Assembly (NCBI RefSeq): GCF_015476655.1
Contig: NZ_JABFHF010000005.1
Span: 62,001 to 126,000 of the forward strand
Direction: 5' to 3'
Length of the DNA stretch: 64,000 nt
From: Aquiflexum lacus
Lineage (GTDB): Bacteria > Bacteroidota > Bacteroidia > Cytophagales > Cyclobacteriaceae
Numbering within the stretch: the stretch's first letter is position 1; every line of letters begins with the position of its first letter. The notes beneath the pieces are model-generated. The model was not told the DNA's origin, made no database searches, and was given only the letters and a program-made list of their open reading frames with translations. Below are positions 1 through 8,126 of this stretch, one piece after another. A program made the position numbers and the translations under genes.

Positions 1-399
1 ATATTTTTTACCGACTCGGATGATCTCTTTGGCCATCTTTTCCTGGTTTTCCCAAGTGTAAAGATGTTCGATGACTGAGTTGGAAAACACCAGATCAAAA
101 CTTTTGTCGGCGTATTCGGAAAGGTTTGTCGCATCTCCCGATACGGCATGAAGTCCTGGAGTAGTTATTTCCTCTTTTTCAAGATTGAGTAAAGTGATTT
201 CTACCAAGCCCTTTTTCAGTAATTCTTTGTCTTTCCAAAAATAAGCCATCCCTCCAATATCAAGGATTCGAATGGGGAATTCATTTCCAAAGTGTTTATG
301 TATCAAACCTTCAAAAAATCTATACCTATTATTTCTGAATTTATCACCTAATGAGCCCTTTTGATCAGAGGATGCCAACAAGGTTTTTAAATTAATCAT
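1..399 (-). CDS. Class I SAM-dependent methyltransferase (partial, C-terminus off window)
   Basis: An uninterrupted minus-strand reading frame runs from an ATG at 399 off the left edge (133 codons visible). It shows a class I methyltransferase pattern: the SAM-binding strand IRILDIGGMAYF, an acidic position near GDATNLSEY, and the strand SFDLVFSNSVIEHL typical of the Methyltransf_11 group. Substrate cannot be told. It lies next to the polysaccharide locus and is divergent from the sugar transferase at 590, so a role in modifying a surface glycan is possible but inferred. A TATCTTTG -7 box lies upstream at 422-429. The C-terminal half is missing because of the window edge, not a visible mutation. 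Confidence 0.8.
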   Translation of the reverse strand, partial: MINLKTLLASSDQKGSLGDKFRNNRYRFFEGLIHKHFGNEFPIRILDIGGMAYFWKDKELLKKGLVEITLLNLEKEEITTPGLHAVSGDATNLSEYADKSFDLVFSNSVIEHLYTWENQEKMAKEIIRVGKKY

Positions 400-421
400 T
401 TTTAAATGTAAGTCTTTGGCG

Positions 422-429
422 CAAAGATA
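422..429 (-). promoter_or_regulatory. Bacteroidota -7 box (TATCTTTG) for the methyltransferase
   Basis: Read on the minus strand the sequence is TATCTTTG, an exact match to the Bacteroidota TAnnTTTG -7 consensus, 22 bases upstream of the methyltransferase ATG at 399. No convincing -33 TTG lies at the expected distance, so the call rests on the -7 box and its position. Confidence 0.4.
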
Positions 430-462
430 TCTGTTTTAGCAAATTAATTACTTGAAAATTGG

Positions 463-491
463 TTGTGCATCGATAATCTTTTATAATTTTG
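463..491 (+). promoter_or_regulatory. Bacteroidota-type promoter for the sugar transferase
   Basis: TTG at 463-465 and TAATTTTG at 484-491, separated by 18 bases, match the -33/-7 promoter pattern of Bacteroidota. Transcription would begin near 497, leaving a leader of roughly 90 bases before the ATG at 590. It is divergent from the methyltransferase promoter in the same spacer. Confidence 0.45.
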
Positions 492-589
492 CCAGCAATT
501 CGGCATGATAAAAATAATTTCACTAAATCCTTCGCGAATAAATCTTTTGTGTATGAGGTACGTAATGGAATGGTAGATTTACGATTTTT

Positions 590-1960
590 ATGAAAAAACG
601 CTTATATAAATATTTTCCGTGGGTTTTCGTTTTAGGTGACATTGCGGCAGTATCTCTTTCCTTTTTTATCTCCACCTTCCTATTTCAGCACTTTTCTGAT
701 TTCAAAGGCTTGGATTTTTTGAATTTCCCTGTTTTTATTATGATATGGATGGTAATTACCATTCTGAAAGAAGACTTCAAATTTGAACGGACCAGCGAAC
801 CCAATCAAACTTTCAAAAAATTAATGGGTTCGCTTGCATGGTTTTTGGTGATTATTTCCATGATTTGGATGCCTTTTCATGACAATGCATTGAGGTTGCT
901 TTCCTTTGTGTCTTTGGCGGCAATCCTGTTTTTTGTGCTTTTATTCTATAGAATTTCATGGCATTATTTTATCAAAAGACTGCATGTGCAAGGTTTTGAT
1001 TTTAGGAAAGCAGTAATTATTGGCAGTGGGGGAATGGGAAATCGCCTTGAAGATGTATTTAAGTTAAGAAAAGATTTTGGGATTAAATTTTTGGGATATT
1101 ACGATGATATTGAGAAAAGCACTAATACAAGGGGTAAGATAGAGTCCTTTTTTGAAGAGGCTGAGACTTTGGGTATAGACCTGATCTATATCAATGAATT
1201 TTTGGATAAAAAGATCATCAAAAAGGTAATTGCTTTTGCAGATGATCATTTTATCAAAGTTAAAATTATTCCCAGTGGAGCACTTCAACTGGAGAAAAAT
1301 CTTTCTTTTTCCAGGTATGGGGACTTGACAGTCATCAATGTCAATGAGATTCCCTTGGACCATGTTGTACATAGGTTTCTTAAGCGCTCGTTTGATATTA
1401 TTTTTTCGCTCTTCGTTATCATCTTTATTTTGAGTTGGCTGATACCATTGGTAGGTATTTTGATCAAGCTTGAATCCAAAGGTCCCATATTCTTTATTCA
1501 GGAAAGAAATGGCGTAAACAATAAAATATTTCTTTGTTTGAAATTCAGGTCTATGACCCCGAATGATTATGCGGATACGCATCAGGCGGTAAAAAATGAT
1601 CCGAGAGTGACCAGAATCGGTTCATTTTTACGACATTCTTCTTTGGACGAAATGCCGCAATTCATCAATGTACTGTTGGGGGATATGTCCATTGTAGGAC
1701 CAAGACCACACCCTATTCCAATCAACAAGGCTTTTAAGAATCAGATAGAAAAATACAATTCCCGCCACAAAATCAAGCCCGGGATTACAGGCTTGGCACA
1801 AGTGAAAGGATATAGAGGAGAAATAGAAAAACCCCATCAGATACGTTCAAGGGTTCGCTTGGATTATTTTTATATCCAGAATTGGACCTTGTTACTTGAC
1901 CTTAAAATATGCATTCTAACTGTATATGAATTGGTATTAAACAGAAAAAATGCCTATTAA
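590..1960 (+). CDS. Polyprenyl-phosphate sugar-1-phosphate transferase (WcaJ/EpsL type)
   Basis: This is the likely initiating enzyme of the surface polysaccharide: it moves a sugar-1-phosphate from a nucleotide sugar to undecaprenyl phosphate in the inner membrane. The N-terminal ~120 residues hold four membrane segments. A Rossmann-like region follows (AVIIGSGGMGNR). From about residue 265 comes the bacterial sugar transferase domain, with a membrane helix (KRSFDIIFSLFVI), the KFRSM motif near 317, DEMPQF near 353, GDMSIVGPRPH and KPGITGLAQVKGYRG. The length of 456 residues is normal for the PNPT family with a CoA_binding_3-type N-terminus. It stands alone on the plus strand, about 3.2 kb past the end of the minus-strand polysaccharide operon. 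Sugar specificity (glucose or other) cannot be read from sequence. Confidence 0.9.
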   Translation: MKKRLYKYFPWVFVLGDIAAVSLSFFISTFLFQHFSDFKGLDFLNFPVFIMIWMVITILKEDFKFERTSEPNQTFKKLMGSLAWFLVIISMIWMPFHDNALRLLSFVSLAAILFFVLLFYRISWHYFIKRLHVQGFDFRKAVIIGSGGMGNRLEDVFKLRKDFGIKFLGYYDDIEKSTNTRGKIESFFEEAETLGIDLIYINEFLDKKIIKKVIAFADDHFIKVKIIPSGALQLEKNLSFSRYGDLTVINVNEIPLDHVVHRFLKRSFDIIFSLFVIIFILSWLIPLVGILIKLESKGPIFFIQERNGVNNKIFLCLKFRSMTPNDYADTHQAVKNDPRVTRIGSFLRHSSLDEMPQFINVLLGDMSIVGPRPHPIPINKAFKNQIEKYNSRHKIKPGITGLAQVKGYRGEIEKPHQIRSRVRLDYFYIQNWTLLLDLKICILTVYELVLNRKNAY

Positions 1961-2868
1961 ATCTTCATAAGCGCATCAAAGAAACTCATGGTTTCGCCTT
2001 TCTTTTTGAAGATCAACATGGGTACTTCATTATTTGCCTGAACAAGTTTTTCTGCGATACTGCCCAGTAGTACTGCTGCAGATGAGGTCCTGCCTCGACT
2101 ACCCATCAGAATCAGATCTATATTCAATTCATTGGCTTTGTCTATAATGAACCTTCCTTCGTTTCCACTGTCATTGAGCACAAACATGCACTCAAATGGA
2201 TTATGCGCATATTTTTCAAGAAATTTTTCGTAGTCATTCTTTGCATGAGACTTCATGATTTCGGCAAATTCATCAAATGATTTCCCTGTTTTGTAATAAC
2301 CGGAAGGTACTTCGTACAAGTGCAGCCCAAATATGGTGGAGTTGAATTCTTCAGCTGCTTTTTCTGCAAATTGAAAAGTAAAGTGAGAGTGCGCCGAGAA
2401 ATCCATTGGGACTAATATCCTTTCAGGAATTTTGATATTAACCAGTTCGGGGATAAACATGACCGAACATGGTGCTTTTTGGGCCAGTGATTTTGCCAAT
2501 GAACCACTTCCTTCCAACACTTTTTTCCTGCCCATGATCATCAGATCAACATCTTTAATTTTAGCCCATCTCAGGACTGTGGACATGGGATTTCCCTCTT
2601 CCACTACAATTTCAATTTCTATGTTTTTAGGGAAATTACTTGATGCAAGCAGGGATTTAATCTCCGATTTAATGGCTTCATCAGCAGGGGCTACCAAGTC
2701 GGGGAAATTTTTTTTGACCTCTTCAGGAAGGGAAAGGTCTTTTGAAACATGGATAAAATATATCTTTTGTATACCAAGGATGCCGGATACAGCTGAAATT
2801 TTAGGGATGAGAATTTCATCCATTTCTGTAAGGTCCAAACCGACCATTGCCTTTTCAAAATTCTTCAT
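1957..2868 (-). CDS. Universal stress protein, tandem UspA domains
   Basis: The protein of 303 residues contains two UspA alpha/beta domains. The second (from about residue 150, RILVPMDFSAHS) carries the ATP-binding signature MGSRGRTSSAAVLLGS. The matching stretch in the first domain (MGRKKVLEGSGSLAKS) is degenerate, so probably only one half binds nucleotide. Proteins of this family are cytoplasmic and respond to starvation or stress; no specific partner is evident. It is convergent with the sugar transferase, and the two genes overlap by four bases at their stop codons. Confidence 0.9.
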   Translation of the reverse strand: MKNFEKAMVGLDLTEMDEILIPKISAVSGILGIQKIYFIHVSKDLSLPEEVKKNFPDLVAPADEAIKSEIKSLLASSNFPKNIEIEIVVEEGNPMSTVLRWAKIKDVDLMIMGRKKVLEGSGSLAKSLAQKAPCSVMFIPELVNIKIPERILVPMDFSAHSHFTFQFAEKAAEEFNSTIFGLHLYEVPSGYYKTGKSFDEFAEIMKSHAKNDYEKFLEKYAHNPFECMFVLNDSGNEGRFIIDKANELNIDLILMGSRGRTSSAAVLLGSIAEKLVQANNEVPMLIFKKKGETMSFFDALMKI

Positions 2869-2959
2869 ATGAGCAACAATATTAATTGAATTTCAATTTA
2901 CACTTTTAAAATTTTCTTTGGAATATTTGTTTTTACAATTTAATCGAAACTCTCCGAAA

Positions 2960-2994
2960 TTTGACCACCTCCTTCTCTAAAAGCTTTATATTTG
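2960..2994 (+). promoter_or_regulatory. Promoter placing the start of transcription at or next to the ATG at 3001
   Basis: TTTG at 2960-2963 and TATATTTG at 2987-2994 are exact matches to the Bacteroidota -33 and -7 elements with a 23-base spacer. The start codon begins only six bases after the -7 box, so the transcript would carry almost no leader. Confidence 0.45.
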
Positions 2995-3000
2995 TTTTAA

Positions 3001-3552
3001 ATGGCATATACTCAAGCAAAATATTTTTTGGCAATCGTACCTGAGGGACTTGTACAGCTGCAGGCTACGGCACTGAAAAACCTAATGAAAGAAAAGTTCA
3101 ATCTGAAATACGCCCTCAAGTCGCCTGCACATATTACCTTGAAGATGCCCTTTCTATGGAATGAAAACAAAGAAGAGAAATTGGGGGATTTATTGGCGGG
3201 GTTTTGCAGGTCAATTGAACCTTTTAGTTTGAATTTGAACGGGTTTGATAAGTTTGGTAAGAGGGTTATTTTTATCCACGTGAAGAAGAATCAGGATCTC
3301 ACCGATATTCAGCTATTATTGTCAAAATTTTGCAAGACAGAACTGAAATTGGTTGAAGAACTCAGTGACAGGGCTTATCATCCCCACATGACCATTGCCT
3401 TTAAGGACATCAAACCGAAATTATTCGATGCGTATTGGGCCTTTATCAAAACCCAAACATTCAAAGAGAAACTTGAGGTAAATGATATTGCTTTGTTGAA
3501 GAAAGTAGAGGGGAGATGGGAGGTGGTACGGAGGTTTGATTTGGGGAAATAA
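3001..3552 (+). CDS. 2H phosphoesterase / 2'-5' RNA ligase-like protein
   Basis: The 183-residue protein has the two HxT motifs that define the 2H phosphoesterase superfamily: H44-I-T in SPAHITLKMPF and H129-M-T in YHPHMTIAF. Family members cleave or ligate 2',5' or cyclic phosphodiester bonds in RNA or nucleotides; the substrate here is unknown. Length matches single-domain LigT-like proteins. The N-terminus (YFLAIVPEG) is the usual first strand, which supports the ATG at 3001 even though the promoter leaves almost no leader. The gene is monocistronic; a repeat-rich spacer follows. Confidence 0.85.
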   Translation: MAYTQAKYFLAIVPEGLVQLQATALKNLMKEKFNLKYALKSPAHITLKMPFLWNENKEEKLGDLLAGFCRSIEPFSLNLNGFDKFGKRVIFIHVKKNQDLTDIQLLLSKFCKTELKLVEELSDRAYHPHMTIAFKDIKPKLFDAYWAFIKTQTFKEKLEVNDIALLKKVEGRWEVVRRFDLGK

Positions 3553-3647
3553 GTTGGTTCAAGTCTTCAGGCTTGGACCCCACAATTTAAGTCTTCAGAC
3601 TTTATCACTTGTTACTTCCCACCAAAGTAAGGGATAGTGCGAACTTA

Positions 3648-3666
3648 CCCCCCCCCCCCCCCCCCC
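3648..3666. repeat. Homopolymeric C tract (19 C)
   Basis: There are nineteen consecutive C residues in the spacer downstream of the 2H phosphoesterase gene. The tract is extremely unusual in this AT-rich sequence. It may be hypervariable in vivo, or its exact length may be a sequencing error. No open reading frame crosses it. Confidence 0.9.
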
Positions 3667-3686
3667 TTTAGCTTTGATTTTTTTGA

Positions 3687-3769
3687 TTACCACACAGAAC
3701 ATGTAGAGCACATAGCCTTTGAAGTAATGTTATTTTTGAAGCTATGTGTTCTATGCATCTATGTGGTAA
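3687..3769. repeat. Palindromic ACCACATAGA element, copy 1
   Basis: The left arm at 3687-3715 (TTACCACACAGAACATG...) pairs imperfectly with the right arm at 3742-3769, which ends in CTATGTGGTAA. They are separated by a spacer with a TTTGAaG..TGTT core. The same architecture recurs at 4519-4605 and 4632-4738, with arm-only copies at 3923 and 3982. The elements bracket the GxxExxY gene. Confidence 0.85.
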
Positions 3770-3922
3770 AAGAACAAATTCCTCTGTGGTAAATTACACC
3801 TTCCCTGTTTTGGCGATTACCCACCTTCTCAATTAACCATCAAATTAGCCAAAACCTACTTGATCATTACTTTGTCATGCAATCGATAAACATGTCACCC
3901 TTTTAGGATGGAAAAACAATAA

Positions 3923-4029
3923 TTACCACATAGAAACATAGAGCACATAGGACCCAATCAATATTGTGTTGAAATCAATATTTACCACATAGTAGAATAG
4001 AGCACATAGCACTGAATCAATATGTGGTA
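3923..4029. repeat. Arm-only ACCACATAGA copies (two direct copies and a partial right arm)
   Basis: Left-arm copies lie at 3923-3950 and 3982-4009, both beginning TTACCACATAG and ending AGCACATAG, in the same orientation and 59 bases apart. A truncated right arm (TATGTGGTA) is at 4021-4029, only 14 bases from the stop codon of the GxxExxY gene. They look like decayed or recombined versions of the full palindrome. Confidence 0.8.
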
Positions 4030-4043
4030 GAATAAATTGAAAG

Positions 4044-4457
4044 CTAATCTGGAAGCATCTCGTAGTGTTCATTCACAAAGGTTTTTTGACCATGGTGAAA
4101 AATATTAATCGAGTTAAAATTTATCAAAATCCCTTTAGGAGCCTTAAGTAATTTCATATAGGCCAAGGTTTGTGCGTGGAACAAGGGGATTACTTCTTGT
4201 ACAGCTTTGATCTCCACAACCAATATATCTTCAATAAAGAAATCAAATACCAAATCCAGATCGACAAATTCACCTTTGTAGTCAAAGGGAATTTTGATCA
4301 GTTCTTTGAATTTTATATTCCTGAGATACAATTCCCGGGCAAGACATTTTTGATAAACTTTCTCCAAAAGACCTGGACCTAAAATCCTGTGGACTTCAAT
4401 TGCAGCTCCAACAACATTGTAAGTTAATTTGTCAAGATACTCCTTCGACTTTTCCAT
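4044..4457 (-). CDS. GxxExxY protein (PD-(D/E)XK nuclease-like)
   Basis: The 137-residue protein carries the motif that names the GxxExxY family (G29-L-L-E32-K-V-Y35). It also has the PD-(D/E)XK pattern: D72 in VFDFFIED, then E82-I-K84 in VVEIKA, with E32 as the usual fourth acidic residue. All predicted metal-binding and catalytic positions are therefore present. The family is widespread and without a proven function; nuclease activity is inferred from the fold. The gene is isolated and embedded in a set of palindromic elements that lie on both sides of it, which suggests a link with those repeats. Its stop codon lies 14 bases from a truncated arm. Confidence 0.85.
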   Translation of the reverse strand: MEKSKEYLDKLTYNVVGAAIEVHRILGPGLLEKVYQKCLARELYLRNIKFKELIKIPFDYKGEFVDLDLVFDFFIEDILVVEIKAVQEVIPLFHAQTLAYMKLLKAPKGILINFNSINIFHHGQKTFVNEHYEMLPD

Positions 4458-4518
4458 ATTTTAAAAATTTGAGGTTTAAAATCATTTCAGCTTTAATTTC
4501 CACAAAATATTGTCAAAA

Positions 4519-4605
4519 ACATAGCCATTGAGGAAGTGTTTATTTTAACATTTTGAATGCTAGTAAAAAGTAAAAAACTATGTGTGCTATGCATCTATGT
4601 GGTAA
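4519..4605. repeat. Palindromic ACCACATAGA element, copy 2 (left arm truncated)
   Basis: An intact right arm at 4578-4605 ends in CTATGTGGTAA. On the left only the inner end of the arm and spacer remain (ACATAGCCATTGAGGAAGTG), so this copy has lost its outer left half. The spacer matches that of copy 3. Confidence 0.75.
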
Positions 4606-4631
4606 AAAATTAAACCCTTGAGGTTATTTGA

Positions 4632-4738
4632 TTACCACATAGAACATGTAGATCACATAGCTATTGAGGCAGTGTTTTTTAAGCCATTTCAAAGTAATGG
4701 AATAGTAAAACTATGTGCTCTATGTTTCTATGTGGTAA
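4632..4738. repeat. Palindromic ACCACATAGA element, copy 3
   Basis: This is the most complete copy. The left arm at 4632-4660 (TTACCACATAGAACATG...) and right arm at 4711-4738 (CTATGTGCTCTATG...GGTAA) are near-perfect inverted repeats around a 50-base spacer. It ends eight bases before the next repeat array begins. Confidence 0.85.
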
Positions 4739-4745
4739 CAAGCAC

Positions 4746-5153
4746 AACCTTTGAGGTCTTCCTATCCGCGACGGCAGGACCTCGAAGGTTTTTTTTCAGG
4801 AATTGCTTTAATTTAAAAAAAGAAACATATCCTCACCCGAAAGACCTTCTCGGTTAAAAAAAAACCTCAAAGGTCTAACCCATCCAACCTTTGAGGTCTT
4901 CCCATCCGCGACGACAGGACCTCGAAGGATTTTTTTCAGGAAATTAGGTCAAAATTAAAAGAAACATATCACCACCCGAAAGACCTTCGCGGTTAAAAAA
5001 AAACCTCAAAGGTCGACACCCACAACCTTTGAGGTCTTCCCATCCGCGAAGCCAGGGCCTCGAAGGTTTTTTTCTGGTAATTAGGTCAAAATTAAAAGAA
5101 ACATATCACCACCCGAAAGACCTTCGAGGTTGAAAAAAAACCTCAAAGGTCTA
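4746..5153. repeat. Three tandem ~138-bp units with nested inverted repeats
   Basis: Units start at 4746, 4886 and 5024 with AACCTTTGAGGTCTTCC and end with ACCTCAAAGGTC, so each unit is itself bounded by inverted repeats. Inside each, AACCTTTGAGGTC pairs with GACCTCGAAGGTT, followed by a run of T, giving a terminator-like hairpin on the plus strand. A second inner pair (GACCTTCGCGGTT and relatives) gives one on the minus strand. The array runs into the stop codon (5151-5153) of the last gene of the polysaccharide run and may serve as its transcription end. Confidence 0.9.
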
Positions 5154-6281
5154 AGATTTCCTCAACCCCTCAAACACCTCCAAGTACCTATCGGTCACCC
5201 GATCCCAATTGTATTTGTCTGTCAATCCTGCTCTTGCGGTATCGCGGAGTTTCTGTATTTCTTCAGGGGACATTTCAGCTTTTTCAATCAATTTCGCAAC
5301 CGAAGTCTTATTTTTTTCAAAAAACCATCCATGCTTTCCGTTCTGCAAGGTCTCCCGACTGAAGCGGGTATCCAGGGCGAGGATGGCACAGCCATAGGCC
5401 ATAGCTTTGATCAGGGTAGGGTTGGTGCCGCCAAACTCATGTCCATGAAAATAGGCAAAGCAATTGTGGTATAGTGCTTTCAGTTCTTCGGGATCGGTGA
5501 CATAACCTGTGAACAGCAGTCTATCATCTTTCATGTTCTTGAGTCGTATAGCATATTCATCCTGAAAGGGAACATCACCTACAATGACCAATTTTCTGGT
5601 TGAATCGGATTGTATAAATCCTTCTAGGATCAAGTCAGCATTGTTGTCAGGGATCATCCTGCCCACTATCAGGTAATAGCCTTCTTTTTCAAGTCCCCAT
5701 TTTTCTATTTTCTTTGGATCAGATTCGTAAGAAGGATTGGCCCCGTAAGCAATGACGGTGGATTTGGCATTGAACAATTCTTCGTAGACTTTTTGCATTT
5801 CATCCGAATCATTGATGATGCGGTCGTAGAATTTGGTCGCCATACGAGAGGCAAACAGGAAATACTTCGCACCAATCCCTTTCCATTTTGGACGCAACCA
5901 TTCCATTCCGTCCACATTGATGGCTGTCGGTTTTCTGAATAGCCTGGAGATGATTCCAAAAAGTCCATTTCCACTGTTGACCATAAAAATGACATCCACA
6001 TCCGAAAAGCAGGCATGGATCATGGAAAAAAACGAATGGGTCAATTGTGCCAGGCTCTTTTGTTCAATGGCAGGCATGTAAACCAACTTGATGCCATTGA
6101 CGGCTGTGGGTTTGTTTTTAAAAAGTGAGCGGTGGCAATAAACCCTAACTTCCACGCCTCTTTTTTGGAGTCGTTCCCCGAGTTCTTTAATCAAGGTTTC
6201 GTATCCACTATAGACATACGGATAGCCCCTTGATCCAAGTATGGCCACTTTCAGTGTTTGTTTCTCTTTAGTCATTTTCAA
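5151..6281 (-). CDS. Glycosyltransferase, DUF1972/GT4 (rhamnosyltransferase-like)
   Basis: The 376-residue protein opens with the DUF1972 signature (VAILGSRGYPYVYSGYETL) seen in WchF-type beta-1,4-rhamnosyltransferases and relatives. It has the GT-B C-terminal donor site EFGGTNPTLIKAMAYG. It probably adds one sugar to the lipid-linked repeat unit at the cytoplasmic face of the inner membrane; donor and acceptor are not deducible. It is the last gene of the minus-strand polysaccharide run and overlaps the preceding gene by 14 bases. Starts at M1 (6281) or M3 (6275) are both possible. Its stop codon forms the edge of a tandem repeat array. Confidence 0.85.
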   Translation of the reverse strand: MKMTKEKQTLKVAILGSRGYPYVYSGYETLIKELGERLQKRGVEVRVYCHRSLFKNKPTAVNGIKLVYMPAIEQKSLAQLTHSFFSMIHACFSDVDVIFMVNSGNGLFGIISRLFRKPTAINVDGMEWLRPKWKGIGAKYFLFASRMATKFYDRIINDSDEMQKVYEELFNAKSTVIAYGANPSYESDPKKIEKWGLEKEGYYLIVGRMIPDNNADLILEGFIQSDSTRKLVIVGDVPFQDEYAIRLKNMKDDRLLFTGYVTDPEELKALYHNCFAYFHGHEFGGTNPTLIKAMAYGCAILALDTRFSRETLQNGKHGWFFEKNKTSVAKLIEKAEMSPEEIQKLRDTARAGLTDKYNWDRVTDRYLEVFEGLRKS

Positions 6282-7407
6282 AAATCCTGACGAAATTGGA
6301 TTGATAGGCCTCGGGCGAGAATTTTTCGAGAACCCGCTTTTTCCCTTTGATGCCCATTTCCAATCTCCTGCTTTTATCCAAAATCAATTTTTCAATCAAT
6401 GTAGCTGCTTTGGCTGCATTGTCCCAATTCATCAAAAACCCTGTTTCCTCATCCAACAGCATCTCACATGCCCCACCATGGGCTGTCGCTACCACAGGTT
6501 TGGCAGAAGCCATGGCTTCCAGGATTACTGTGGGTAGCGGGTCAGGAAGGATGGAAGGCAATACGAAGATATCCAAACTTCGTAGAATTTCAGGAATGTC
6601 CTCCCGATAACCCAGATAAGTCACCTCTTTTTCCAAAGCCAAGGTTTTGATTTTTGCCAGCATCTCGGTTACAAAATGATCAGTCCCAGGATAGGCATCA
6701 CCAACGATCAAAAAATGGATGTTTTGGTGCTTTTCCAACAGATTTTGGGCAATATCCAAAAAGTATAGCTGACCTTTCCAATGACTTACCCGTCCGATCA
6801 TGCCGATGATGACTTTGTCTTCTCCAGATGGGATTTCATGAAGGATATTGGGACTGTCTTGCAAATAGGGGTCATAGTCAATGCCATTGTACAACAAAAC
6901 CATCTTGGATGCATCGATCCATACTTTCCAACTGTCCCAAACTGCTTGGGACACGACCACTACCTGATCTGCATAGCGGTTGATCATTTTTCCCATTAAG
7001 AGGACAAACCACTTTGGGGAAACCAAGATCTCGTGCAGGTGCCAAATGTGTTTTGTGCCGGTATTTTTGGCTGCCAATGCACCCACTAGGACTGCTGCGG
7101 TATTGGAGTAGACATGGGTAATTTTCTTTTCTTTGATCAGGTTTTCCAAAAAGACATTTGCCTTTCGAATGGTCTTGGCCCTATTGATTAATCCTGATGG
7201 GTTGAAATATTTTCTTCTCAATATCCCCAGCTTATGCAAAAAGACCACGGCACCGCTTCCTTCCAACCCTTTTATCAATGGGCCATCTTCGGACAAAACA
7301 ATGTACACCTCATGCCCAGCTGCTTTCAGTGCTGTTACGGATTTGAGGAAGATTTTGCTGGCACCATACAAGTCGGAAGAGCCATGAAGCATCAGAATCG
7401 AAGCCAT
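6268..7407 (-). CDS. Glycosyltransferase family 4
   Basis: This 379-residue GT-B enzyme has an N-terminal acceptor domain (ILMLHGSSDLYGASKIF) and the GT4 donor-site signature LPTVILEAMASAKPVVA in the C-terminal domain, plus GMIGRVSHWKGQ at the start of the second Rossmann fold. It is predicted to elongate the polysaccharide repeat unit using a nucleotide sugar. It begins two bases after the stop of the acyltransferase gene and overlaps the next gene by 14 bases, so translational coupling is likely. Confidence 0.88.
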   Translation of the reverse strand: MASILMLHGSSDLYGASKIFLKSVTALKAAGHEVYIVLSEDGPLIKGLEGSGAVVFLHKLGILRRKYFNPSGLINRAKTIRKANVFLENLIKEKKITHVYSNTAAVLVGALAAKNTGTKHIWHLHEILVSPKWFVLLMGKMINRYADQVVVVSQAVWDSWKVWIDASKMVLLYNGIDYDPYLQDSPNILHEIPSGEDKVIIGMIGRVSHWKGQLYFLDIAQNLLEKHQNIHFLIVGDAYPGTDHFVTEMLAKIKTLALEKEVTYLGYREDIPEILRSLDIFVLPSILPDPLPTVILEAMASAKPVVATAHGGACEMLLDEETGFLMNWDNAAKAATLIEKLILDKSRRLEMGIKGKKRVLEKFSPEAYQSNFVRIFEND

Positions 7408-7409
7408 CT

Positions 7410-8126
7410 TTAACTTGGGTTATCTTTTCTGTTTTTGATTACTTTGGCGGGGTTGCCAGCTACAATGGAATAAGGAGGGACATCCTTGGTCACAATGCTT
7501 CCCGCGGCTACGACAGAACCCTTTCCAATGGTGACTCCAGCCAAAATCACAGAGTTGGCAGCTATCCAGCAGTCATCCTCAATTTTCACAAAGGAACGGG
7601 TCACGCCCTGCTCGTTCATGGGGATTTCCGGATCTGAAAAATTATGGTTTTCTGAATAGATACTGACCCGGGGCGACATCATCACATTGTCTCCTATCTC
7701 TATATATCCCGAGCAGCCTATATAACTGTAGGGCCCGATATTGCTGTTATTACCAACTTTTAATCCAACCCCAGCCTCACCGCCGTACAGGTTGCTGGGC
7801 CGGATAATGGCATAACTGCCTATCGTGACTTTGTCCCCAAAGACCAAGCCTTTTTGGGAAAGTCCGTTGATCTCACAATGGTCCTGGGCGATAAAATTTT
7901 TACCCACATGAATGTAAGCCGCTTGACGGATGGTCACCCGCTTGCCGACCAAAAACAAACCTTTGGATGAACCCAAACGCCAACGCACCCACATCCCCCT
8001 CAACCAACAGATAGCCATTCTGACCAACACTCCGGTAGTGGAGAGCCTGTCCCAATCGGCACCAAAGCGGTCACTGAAATTGTTTTTGGTAAGATTACTG
8101 ATGGATTTACCCAAGAAGTTACCCAT
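7410..8126 (-). CDS. Hexapeptide-repeat O-acyltransferase (WbbJ/LpxA-like fold)
   Basis: The 238-residue protein has many left-handed beta-helix hexapeptides ([31 protein letters not shown]). It also has the catalytic region [11 protein letters not shown] and the C-terminal signature [37 protein letters not shown] (given here only as a landmark in residues 180-230). Such enzymes transfer acetyl or another acyl group from a CoA thioester onto a sugar hydroxyl. Within this operon it is the likely polysaccharide O-acetylase. It overlaps the preceding glycosyltransferase by eight bases. Confidence 0.88.
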   Translation of the reverse strand: MGNFLGKSISNLTKNNFSDRFGADWDRLSTTGVLVRMAICWLRGMWVRWRLGSSKGLFLVGKRVTIRQAAYIHVGKNFIAQDHCEINGLSQKGLVFGDKVTIGSYAIIRPSNLYGGEAGVGLKVGNNSNIGPYSYIGCSGYIEIGDNVMMSPRVSIYSENHNFSDPEIPMNEQGVTRSFVKIEDDCWIAANSVILAGVTIGKGSVVAAGSIVTKDVPPYSIVAGNPAKVIKNRKDNPS

